Assembly (NCBI GenBank): GCA_051745935.1 | Contig: JBNJEM010000409.1 | Location: forward strand, 1 to 7,234 | DNA: 7,234 bases | Origin: JBNJEM01 sp051745935 | GTDB taxonomy: Bacteria; Planctomycetota; Planctomycetia; Pirellulales; Pirellulaceae | Direction: 5' to 3' | In this document: piece by piece, positions 1-5,455 of the stretch | Position numbering within the stretch: the first letter of the stretch is position 1 | How the letters are laid out: each line of letters begins with the position of its first letter | Notes under the pieces: generated by a model | The model's input: the letters and a program-made list of their open reading frames with translations, nothing else | Told to the model about the DNA's origin: nothing | Database searches by the model: none | Program-made: the position numbers and the translations under genes

Positions 1-426
1 GCGCCGAGCGAAATATTCCGGGAGCTCTACGAACGCGACTCCATGGGCCGCGTGAAACTGCGAGGGATCGTACTTTCACGTCTGACCATTGAACTGGACG
101 GCCACCTTGCACACACTCACGTGCGGGCGCGAGACTTCGCCGAGACCGGAGCGGTTCCCAGCGAGACGGAAGATTTCGTGAACATGGCCTTGGTCATTGA
201 CGGAATCGAAGTCGCCGTGATGTTGACCGAGCAACCGGTGGGAACCTTCAAGGTCAGCCTCCGTAGCCGGGGCATGGTGGATTGTAGCCAGTTGGCGGTG
301 AGCTTGGGTGGGGGAGGCCACAAAGCGGCGGCCGGAGCCACCCTCAAGGGCTCCTTTGAAAACGTGGAGCGCCGCGTACTTGACGCCGTTCGTCACGCCA
401 TGCGGGGCGTGGGGACGCCCATTTAA
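1..426 (+). CDS. DHH/DHHA1-family phosphoesterase, NrnA-type oligoribonuclease (3' part only)
   Basis: The reading frame is open from the first base, so the gene begins upstream of the window; 141 residues are visible. The signature is the DHHA1 substrate-binding motif GGGGHKAAAGA (GGGGH codons at 307-321), preceded by KVSLRSRG-VDCSQLAVSLG, the usual lead-in of NrnA-like proteins. In that family the missing N-terminal DHH domain carries the metal-binding catalytic residues, and the protein degrades 2-5-nt RNA and often dephosphorylates pAp in the cytoplasm. Family members are roughly 310-340 residues, so about 190 residues probably lie off the left edge. The frame ends at TAA 424-426 after a short tail. 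RecJ and other DHHA1 proteins share the motif, but the short C-terminus right after DHHA1 favours NrnA. The internal ATG at 43 is not a start: homologous sequence (IFRELYERDS) continues upstream of it. Confidence 0.88.
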   Translation, partial: APSEIFRELYERDSMGRVKLRGIVLSRLTIELDGHLAHTHVRARDFAETGAVPSETEDFVNMALVIDGIEVAVMLTEQPVGTFKVSLRSRGMVDCSQLAVSLGGGGHKAAAGATLKGSFENVERRVLDAVRHAMRGVGTPI

Positions 427-702
427 GAGCCCCGATAGACCTTGGGCAGGGGAAGAATAACGGACCGCCTCTCCGGCCTCTTCCAGTGGCGTGGGGGGGC
501 TGGTCGCCTCGTCGGAAGACTGCGTCGTAGGAGACCTTGGCGGCGTGCATGAGCATGCCATGGGTATCCGGCATCCCCCACCAGGCCTGACGCCTCAACT
601 GCAGCCAGGCTGAATCGATGCCGCTTTTGCAGCTTATACGGTTGCCGGGCAGCCCAGCACAATTTAGAGTTCTAGATTATCCGACACTAACTCAATACGC
701 GT
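427..702. other. Intergenic stretch with no recognised gene
   Basis: These 276 bases separate the DHH gene from the 100-base repeat array. I see no RNA gene and no clear T-tailed terminator. Several antisense frames run open here, but none gives a protein I recognise and they overlap one another, as expected for GC-rich DNA. The part from about 661 to 700 is noticeably more AT-rich than its surroundings. Confidence 0.5.
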
Positions 703-1002
703 GAGATATACCAGTCGTGGATGACTGTGTCCGCCGCGACTCCGACCAACGGGAGGACGGCTTGCGTCGGGCAGCTTTGCAGCCGGACGACTTCGACCGC
801 CTGAAATATGCCGGTCGCGGATGACTGTGTCCGCCGCGAGTCCGACCAACGGGAGGACGGCTTGCGTCGGGCAGCGTTCCAGCCGGACGCATTCGACCGC
901 CTGAAATATGCCGGTCGCGGATGACTGTGTCCGCCGCGAGTCCGACCAACGGGAGGACGGCTTGCGTCGGGCAGCTTTGCAGCCGGACGACTTCGACCGC
1001 CT
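703..1002. repeat. Three tandem copies of a 100-base unit
   Basis: The units are 703-802, 803-902 and 903-1002, with a 6-base start of a fourth (GAAATA, 1003-1008). The period is exactly 100 bases with no indels. By eye, copies 1 and 3 differ at 5 positions, four of them in the first 15 bases of copy 1, and copies 2 and 3 differ at 4 positions. The unit has no stop codon in any of the three antisense frames. Because 100 is not a multiple of 3, an antisense frame reads the unit in each of its three phases in turn, so the long minus-strand frames across it are probably not one real protein. There are no unique spacers, so this is not a CRISPR array. It lies in a gene-free interval and its role is unknown; a satellite-type intergenic repeat is my preferred reading. 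Confidence 0.95.
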
Positions 1003-1092
1003 GAAATACAACAATGCGGGTGGTTGGATGCCGATCGGCCGTTCGGTGGGCTTGTTCACGTCGTCGTTTCCGGGCGGGTGGGGAAGTAACAC

Positions 1093-1121
1093 TGTACAAA
1101 TTAGGCAAACAAGACTAGATA
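1093..1121 (+). promoter_or_regulatory. Possible sigma70-like promoter for the heptaheme cytochrome gene
   Basis: TGTACA (1093-1098) and TAGATA (1116-1121) are separated by 17 bases and lie in a local AT-rich island (about 1086-1140) in otherwise GC-rich DNA. They match the -35 and -10 consensus at 4/6 and 3/6 positions. The implied transcript would have a leader of about 110 bases before the ATG at 1236. This is a weak match chosen for its position and base composition; planctomycete promoters are poorly conserved. Confidence 0.28.
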
Positions 1122-1222
1122 CAAAACATTCTTTCGTTTTCTTCGGCGACAAGGAGGATCGGGTTCACGCTCGGGTGGCCGTTTCCCGCTCGGCTCCTGC
1201 TCCCGTCCGGTTCGCTGTTTTT

Positions 1223-1228
1223 GGGAGG
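1223..1228 (+). promoter_or_regulatory. Shine-Dalgarno site that fixes the cytochrome start
   Basis: GGGAGG lies 7 bases before the ATG at 1236. A longer reading from TTG at 1221 is possible, but it would place this ribosome-binding site inside the coding sequence, so ATG 1236 is preferred. Confidence 0.8.
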
Positions 1229-1235
1229 CACGTTC

Positions 1236-3401
1236 ATGGGTTGGCGAGCGGTTGGTGTCGGCATCACGAGCATGTGGCTGTTGGGACTGTGTGGTTGGAA
1301 CGTCGCGATTGGCGGGGAGGGCACGCGTTTCGCCATGACCCACAGTCGTAGCGAGTACGTGCATTGGATTGAGTTGTATGATGCGAACGACAAGCGCATC
1401 GATCCAACGGATCCTGATGCGGCCCCCTATTCGCCGGTTCACACGTGTGGTCGATGTCATGACTACGAGGCCATTGCCCATGGTTATCACTTCAACGCCA
1501 TGTTGGAGGAGGCGAAACATGGGCGGCGTGGCGAGCCGTGGCTATGGACCGACGACCGGACGGGCACGCACATTCCATTGTCGTACCGGAGCTGGGCCGG
1601 CACGTACAATCCGCGTGATCTGGGCATTAGCGCCTGGGACATGGTCTTGAAATTTGGTCGGCACATGCCAGGAGGCGGCCCGGGCGAGCCTTCCAATACC
1701 GCGGCGAACAGCCAGGACAAAGTGGTATCGGCTCGCGAACTTGAAAAACAATCGGCGAAAAGCGACGCGGCCGGCCCCGCCGCCCCGCTCGACAACGGCC
1801 GCTGGAATCTTTCGGGCGAGTTGGCCATTGACTGCATGATGTGTCATGCTCGTGAAGGGACGTACAGCCCGGAAAAATGGTGGGACGAAGTCTCTAAGCA
1901 AAACTTCGCCTGGGCCCCCGCCGCGGCCCTGGGAATAGCGGACATTGACGGTGACGTCTCCCGGTTGAAGGATGTGCCCGCTGAGTCCGAGGCTGAACCA
2001 AAAGCCACCGACGGCGACCCGCCCGCAAGCAAGACCGAGCCCGACGGTCCGGATTTACCAAAGACCCACTATCGCCCCGTGCGAATGGACAACGAACAAA
2101 AGGTATTTTTTGACGTCGTTCAAAAGCCCTCCGACGACGCCTGCTACTACTGCCATACGACCCGCATGGTGGGAGAAGGCGTTAAGCCGGATTGGACGCA
2201 TGACCAGGACGTCCATTTGAGGGCCGGTATGTCGTGCACCGATTGCCATCGGCATGGAATCGGACACCACGTCGTGCGGGGGTACGAAGGGGAAGACCAT
2301 CCGACCGGCGTCAAGGTCGTGACATTGTCGTGTCGGGGCTGCCATTTGGGCGAACAGCCGGAGGCTCGGATCCCGGCCGGCCGTCTCGGCGCTCCCAAGG
2401 CACTGCATAAGGGGCTGCCGCCGTTGCATTTGGAGGATTTGTCCTGCACCGCTTGCCATTCCGGTCCGCCGCCTAGCCCCCGGGCTTGGCAGGTGCAAAC
2501 GGCAATGGCCCATGGTTTGGGGCTCCCGACCCACCACATGGAAGCATTCACTCAGCCTCAAATGGTGGCCCCCGTGATGCTCAGAACCGGCGAAGCGGAA
2601 GACGTGTTGTATCCCCATCGCATGGTCTGGCCGGCGTTTTGGGGCGAGATGAAGGGGGAAACCGTCACGCCACTCAATCCAGAAACCGTGTACACCACGC
2701 TGCGCCGCACGGTGCGCGTTCGCCGCGGCTCTACCTTTACGGAAACCATGGGAAACGTCAGACTGTCCACCAAACAGAAAATAGAAGTGCTGGGAGAAGA
2801 ACGCGGCATGGTTCCAGCCTTCGAACTGACCGACGAAGAAAAGGAAATGTTGGAAGAGTACAAGAAATCGACAGCGGCCGAGAGCTTCCGCGAAAAGCTG
2901 GGCGAGGCTCTCGCCGAACTCCAATCCATCATCGAGACGGAAGACGCCGAACCTGTCTATGTCGCCGGGGGCCAAGGCTATCGGTTGAGCACGGACCAGG
3001 CCCCCCAGAACAAGGCGGAGGATGATGAAGCGGTAACGGTGGAGGTGTTTGAAACGGAAGCAGCAGAGCCTTATGCCTGGAAACTCGCGCACGACGTCCG
3101 GCCCGCGAATTGGTCGACGGGATACGCTGGTTGTTATGACTGCCACAGCGTGGACGCTCCGATCTTCGAGGGCGAGGTCACCGCTCGGGGCCCGGCGATC
3201 GAACCCGATCCGCCCACCGCGAAAATGGTGGACCTCGCCGGATACGACACCCAACAAATGGACGCCTGGAACCTTTCATTCCAGGGCCGCGCGGCCTTCA
3301 AGTGGTTTGGCTTCGCCTGCGCCGGCGTGGTCGCCGTGATCCTCATGTCGTTCGGTTTTCTAGGAGTTATCGGAATCCTGAGAGGGTTTCGACAGAGTTG
3401 A
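1236..3401 (+). CDS. Secreted heptaheme cytochrome c with C-terminal membrane anchor
   Basis: The product is 721 residues. Residues 1-26 are a signal peptide (charged start, hydrophobic GITSMWLLGLCGW), so heme attachment and function lie outside the cytoplasmic membrane. Seven CXXCH heme sites start at C71 (CGRCH), C200 (CMMCH), C303 (CYYCH), C334 (CTDCH), C366 (CRGCH), C404 (CTACH) and C633 (CYDCH). Many additional His residues could serve as distal ligands, for example the RHGIGHH stretch after heme 4. Residues about 690-715 form one hydrophobic helix followed by RGFRQS, a C-terminal anchor. Hemes 6 and 7 are about 225 residues apart; that gap contains a Glu/Lys-rich helical stretch (ELTDEEKEMLEEYKKS) and an acidic linker. 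A second Pro/Glu/Asp-rich linker lies before heme 3. The b-type cytochrome gene follows 421 bases downstream on the same strand, so a role in electron transfer with the quinone pool is inferred. I cannot assign a substrate; octaheme nitrite, hydroxylamine or tetrathionate enzymes were considered, but the heme number and motif order do not clearly fit. Confidence 0.93.
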   Translation: MGWRAVGVGITSMWLLGLCGWNVAIGGEGTRFAMTHSRSEYVHWIELYDANDKRIDPTDPDAAPYSPVHTCGRCHDYEAIAHGYHFNAMLEEAKHGRRGEPWLWTDDRTGTHIPLSYRSWAGTYNPRDLGISAWDMVLKFGRHMPGGGPGEPSNTAANSQDKVVSARELEKQSAKSDAAGPAAPLDNGRWNLSGELAIDCMMCHAREGTYSPEKWWDEVSKQNFAWAPAAALGIADIDGDVSRLKDVPAESEAEPKATDGDPPASKTEPDGPDLPKTHYRPVRMDNEQKVFFDVVQKPSDDACYYCHTTRMVGEGVKPDWTHDQDVHLRAGMSCTDCHRHGIGHHVVRGYEGEDHPTGVKVVTLSCRGCHLGEQPEARIPAGRLGAPKALHKGLPPLHLEDLSCTACHSGPPPSPRAWQVQTAMAHGLGLPTHHMEAFTQPQMVAPVMLRTGEAEDVLYPHRMVWPAFWGEMKGETVTPLNPETVYTTLRRTVRVRRGSTFTETMGNVRLSTKQKIEVLGEERGMVPAFELTDEEKEMLEEYKKSTAAESFREKLGEALAELQSIIETEDAEPVYVAGGQGYRLSTDQAPQNKAEDDEAVTVEVFETEAAEPYAWKLAHDVRPANWSTGYAGCYDCHSVDAPIFEGEVTARGPAIEPDPPTAKMVDLAGYDTQQMDAWNLSFQGRAAFKWFGFACAGVVAVILMSFGFLGVIGILRGFRQS

Positions 3402-3456
3402 ATCAGCGAGCCCGATGATACAACACCCAGACGATCGAGGTTTGATTATCGAAGTG

Positions 3457-3481
3457 CCAAACTAAAGTCGCTTTGGTTTTT
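3457..3481 (+). terminator. Weak intrinsic terminator candidate after the heptaheme gene
   Basis: CCAAA (3457-3461) can pair with TTTGG (3472-3476). An alternative inner stem pairs AAAG with CTTT around a TCG loop (3464-3474). Five T residues follow directly (3477-3481). The stem is short and AT-rich, so termination may be partial. It would separate the heptaheme transcript from the b-type cytochrome gene. Confidence 0.35.
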
Positions 3482-3568
3482 GGGGAACCGTTCCCCGGCA
3501 AGAGACTGATATCCGCGGACGTTCGCGCGTCCGTTGCACATCTTGAAGGAAGGCTTTTCAAGGTGCAA
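3482..3568. other. Three consecutive stem-loops (structured intergenic element)
   Basis: Hairpin A pairs GGGGAA (3482-3487) with TTCCCC (3491-3496) around CCG. Hairpin B pairs CGGACG (3516-3521) with CGTCCG (3528-3533) around TTCGCG. Hairpin C pairs TTGCAC (3534-3539) with GTGCAA (3563-3568) and, after a two-base bulge, CTTGAA (3542-3547) with TTCAAG (3557-3562), giving 12 pairs. B and C abut with no gap. None is followed by a T-run, so they do not look like terminators. They could be a small RNA, an mRNA-stabilising 3' structure, or part of a dispersed repeat family. Confidence 0.6.
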
Positions 3569-3570
3569 AT

Positions 3571-3619
3571 GCCACGGGCTTGTGTCGAGGTCGTCTAGCG
3601 GCACGCGTGAACGCCTACC
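3571..3619. repeat. REP-like intergenic element, copy 1
   Basis: The core TAGCGGCACGCGTGAACG starts at 3596 and is followed by CCTACC. It matches cores at 7102 and 7172 in the same orientation; the shared pattern is TAGCGGCRCSCGTGAAC. The 13 bases GCCACGGGCTTGT at 3571-3583 reappear, reverse-complemented, in the hairpin at 7128-7140. Sharing of both parts between two distant intergenic regions marks a dispersed family. Function unknown. Confidence 0.7.
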
Positions 3620-3754
3620 TTTTGGGAAACGCTCTTTGGCGGCAAGAGACCTGAATGGTCTTGCTGGGGCTGGGTAAAGTTCTTCGCGGAGCCACGTGTA
3701 CCGCTGGTCGAACAACCGTGATACACAAGGGGAGGGAACACGCCCCACCACGTC

Positions 3755-3784
3755 TTGACCGCTCATATTGTTGGATGCTTGAAT
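3755..3784 (+). promoter_or_regulatory. Probable sigma70-like promoter of the b-type cytochrome gene
   Basis: TTGACC (3755-3760, 5/6 to the -35 consensus) is followed after 18 bases by TTGAAT (3779-3784, 4/6 to the -10 consensus). Transcription would begin near 3791, leaving a leader of about 32 bases that contains GGAG 9 bases before ATG 3823. Because the -10 element lies just after an upstream in-frame ATG (3775), this promoter agrees with 3823 as the start. Confidence 0.4.
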
Positions 3785-3822
3785 ACTTTTCCGTCATTCG
3801 TGATCTTGTGGAGTATAATTCC

Positions 3823-4434
3823 ATGCTTACTGACTTCAACGCCGCCACCGCGGATCTGGTGCACGCGGTGCAAAACGCGTTTCCGGATGTCATGGTGATC
3901 GCCTTGTTCGTGACCGCCGCAATCATCCTTCTACATTTCGTGCTGGCGCTGATCGGCCGAAAAACGGCCCCGGCCAAACGCCGCTGGAACCTCTGGGAAC
4001 GGCTGGTCTATCTGGGCGCGCTGGTCAGTGTGGCGGGACTGGCCTTTACGTCCTTCTACCCCATCCTCACGCTCGGAACCATGCGGCACTGGTGGCTGTT
4101 CGCGCACATGTTCGGAGCGGGCGTGCTCGTGGCCGTGCTTCCGTTGATCGCCATCAACTGGGCCGGACCGAGCTGCTTTGGGCATCCCGACTCATCGGAG
4201 CAACCGCGCGCCGAGGCCCCCCGGTTTTTCCGCACCACGAAGGTGATGTTTTGGCTGTTTCTGACCAGCGGTTTCGTCGTGGTCCTAACCACGCTCCTGA
4301 GCATGGTCCCCATCTTCGGCACCGACGGGATGCATATTCTGCTCGATATCCACCGGTATTCGGGCCTGATCGCCGTGGTCGCTCTCGCATTTCACTTCTA
4401 TTACGTGCTGTTGCAACGGGCGAGAATCCGATAG
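3823..4434 (+). CDS. b-type cytochrome membrane protein (FdnI/cytochrome b561-like fold)
   Basis: The product is 203 residues with about five membrane helices (near 23-45, 59-81, 90-112, 141-163 and 174-197). The last helix reads HRYSGLIAVVALAFHFY, with His177 and His191 14 residues apart, the heme-ligand spacing of the last helix of formate dehydrogenase gamma/FdnI-type cytochromes b. His38 (helix 1), His89 and His95 (start of helix 3) are the other ligand candidates, so two b hemes are plausible. RTTKVMFWLFLTSG resembles the third helix of that family; the first helix here looks like an addition. ATG 3823 was chosen because GGAG (3810-3813) lies 9 bases upstream. In-frame starts at 3775 and 3655 would add 16 or 56 residues but lack a ribosome-binding site, and the first lies in the repeat element. 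It probably passes electrons between quinones and the heptaheme cytochrome encoded upstream. No catalytic subunit is adjacent. Confidence 0.8.
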   Translation: MLTDFNAATADLVHAVQNAFPDVMVIALFVTAAIILLHFVLALIGRKTAPAKRRWNLWERLVYLGALVSVAGLAFTSFYPILTLGTMRHWWLFAHMFGAGVLVAVLPLIAINWAGPSCFGHPDSSEQPRAEAPRFFRTTKVMFWLFLTSGFVVVLTTLLSMVPIFGTDGMHILLDIHRYSGLIAVVALAFHFYYVLLQRARIR

Positions 4435-4441
4435 CGCATTG

Positions 4442-4460
4442 GCCCGGCTTAATTCCGGGC
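4442..4460 (+). terminator. Hairpin after the b-type cytochrome gene, possible terminator
   Basis: GCCCGG (4442-4447) pairs with CCGGGC (4455-4460) around a 7-base loop, 7 bases after the stop codon. No T-run follows, so it may act as a mRNA 3'-end structure or a factor-dependent terminator. The rest of the 228-base interval to 4663 holds a short G-rich tandem motif (4474-4494) and nothing else that I recognise. Confidence 0.35.
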
Positions 4461-4662
4461 TGATGAAAACCCCGGGAAATTGGGGAAACTGGGGCGGCCA
4501 GGTTTTTACAGCCCGTAACATTTGGCCAGCAAGCAACTCGCCTCTTCAATGAACTCGGAGGGAAACGGTACAGTGCAACCGGCCCGATTCCCGATCATAG
4601 AGATAAGGTTTCGTGTAAAGCACCAGCACACCGAGGGGCCTTGAAAGGATTGACGCGAGCGT

Positions 4663-5415
4663 ATGTGGTGTTCTGCCTGCCAGCAAGACGTACCCGGAGT
4701 CGCTGCTTCCAGAGAGGATCGAACCGTCTGTTGCGCCCGCTGTGGCGAAGGGCTGACTTTAGTCCAAGATTCCAGTGCGCGGGACATTCCCTTTGAAGAA
4801 CTGCCAGAACTGCCAGAATTCGACGACTTGAGCGACTGGGAATTCGATGAGACGCTCCAGGACGCCGAACATCTGGTCCGGCGCATCGCGACCGACGCTC
4901 GCGGGGACCAGCACCGAACCGCTTGGAATTCATCTCGCGGCCCGAAATCCGTCTCCGCGACCGGGGACACGGCCGCGTGCAAGGAGGGCGGATGCCAGTC
5001 CCCTGCCGAAGCCAGTTGGCCGGTATCGGCGTCTGGGGTCGTACTCCCCTTCGCTCTGGCCGTGTTCGTCTGCGGTGTCGCCTTGATCTCGCTCTCTTTG
5101 ATCAGCCAGCGCCCCTTGCTCTGGGAACTCGGGGTACCGATGGCGCTAGCCGGACAGGTCGCCGTTCTGGCCGTGGTGGTCTGGCAGTTGAACGCGGCGT
5201 GGAACGGCAACCGGGCGACCTTTGTTGCGCTCCATGCCGTGGACGATCAGGTTCGAGAATTACGCAATGATTGGTCCAAAATCCAACGCGCCAACACGGA
5301 CGCGTTCTACGATCACCTCGCCGAAGGGGCCAGCCCGGAGGTATTACTCGCGGACCTCAAAGACCAAATTGAGGTCCTCTCCGACTACTTGGACCAAACT
5401 GAACGGGCCGCCTGA
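4663..5415 (+). CDS. Uncharacterised zinc-ribbon protein with two membrane helices
   Basis: The product is 250 residues. It opens with a likely zinc ribbon, C3-x2-C6 and C24-x2-C27 (with an extra C23), on the N-terminal soluble side. An acidic segment follows (PFEELPELPEFDDLSDWEFDE, about 43-63), then a variable linker with Cys106 and Cys111. Two hydrophobic helices (about 126-147 and 155-177) form a hairpin that would put both ends on the same side of the membrane, presumably the cytoplasm. The C-terminal 70 residues are charged and helical (DDQVRELRNDWSKI and LADLKDQIEVLSDYLDQTE), likely a coiled coil. This layout resembles a hypothetical family common in planctomycetes; I know of no assigned function. 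AAGGA at 4645-4649 lies 13 bases before the ATG, a long spacing. The gene converges on glyQS with 40 bases between the stop codons. A 234-residue antisense frame overlaps it, but the zinc ribbon and clean helices mark the plus strand as coding. Confidence 0.82.
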   Translation: MWCSACQQDVPGVAASREDRTVCCARCGEGLTLVQDSSARDIPFEELPELPEFDDLSDWEFDETLQDAEHLVRRIATDARGDQHRTAWNSSRGPKSVSATGDTAACKEGGCQSPAEASWPVSASGVVLPFALAVFVCGVALISLSLISQRPLLWELGVPMALAGQVAVLAVVVWQLNAAWNGNRATFVALHAVDDQVRELRNDWSKIQRANTDAFYDHLAEGASPEVLLADLKDQIEVLSDYLDQTERAA

Positions 5416-5455
5416 GGACACTCGCCACGAGATTCCGTCCAGCCATGTTTCCGGC

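Larger units (their letters stand above)
3477..3653. repeat. Degenerate direct repeat of about 33 bases bracketing a structured core
   Basis: Copy A is about 3477-3509 and copy B about 3619-3653. Both run T-run, then GGGAAMCG, then a variable stretch, then GGCAAGAGAC and (C)TGA; the exact common piece GGCAAGAGAC is at 3497-3506 and 3640-3649. About 110 bases between the copies hold two hairpins and a REP-like core. The arrangement could be two copies of one dispersed element or the ends of a small non-autonomous element; the sequence does not decide. Confidence 0.6.

Noticed and set aside
703..1002. CRISPR array
   Set aside because: The unit is 100 bases and directly tandem, with no unique spacers and no cas genes nearby.
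664..1152. 162-residue antisense frame across the 100-base repeats (also 138 residues at 692-1108)
   Set aside because: Both frames exist because the unit has no antisense stops; the reading phase changes at every copy, so the repeats do not repeat at the protein level within one register.
1221..1235. TTG at 1221 as start of the heptaheme cytochrome
   Set aside because: The Shine-Dalgarno GGGAGG would lie inside the coding sequence; it is well placed for ATG 1236 instead.
908..1351. 147-residue plus-strand frame running from the last repeat into the heptaheme gene
   Set aside because: It overlaps the signal-peptide region in another frame, begins inside repeat DNA and shows no domain.
2055..3257. 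400-residue antisense open frame inside the heptaheme gene
   Set aside because: It lies fully opposite a gene with seven heme motifs, a signal peptide and an anchor, and has no recognisable domain. Long antisense frames are expected in GC-rich coding DNA.
3482..3496. GGGGAA/TTCCCC hairpin as an intrinsic terminator
   Set aside because: The T-run lies before, not after, the stem on the plus strand, and the minus strand has A residues after it.
3814..3819. Perfect TATAAT as a -10 box for the b-type cytochrome
   Set aside because: It would start transcription at or after the preferred ATG 3823, and no -35 stands at the right distance. The sequence also overlaps the spacer after the ribosome-binding site.
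4506..5210. 234-residue antisense frame over the zinc-ribbon gene
   Set aside because: It is Ser/Thr/Arg-rich with no fold signature, while the plus strand encodes a zinc ribbon, two clean membrane helices and a coiled coil.
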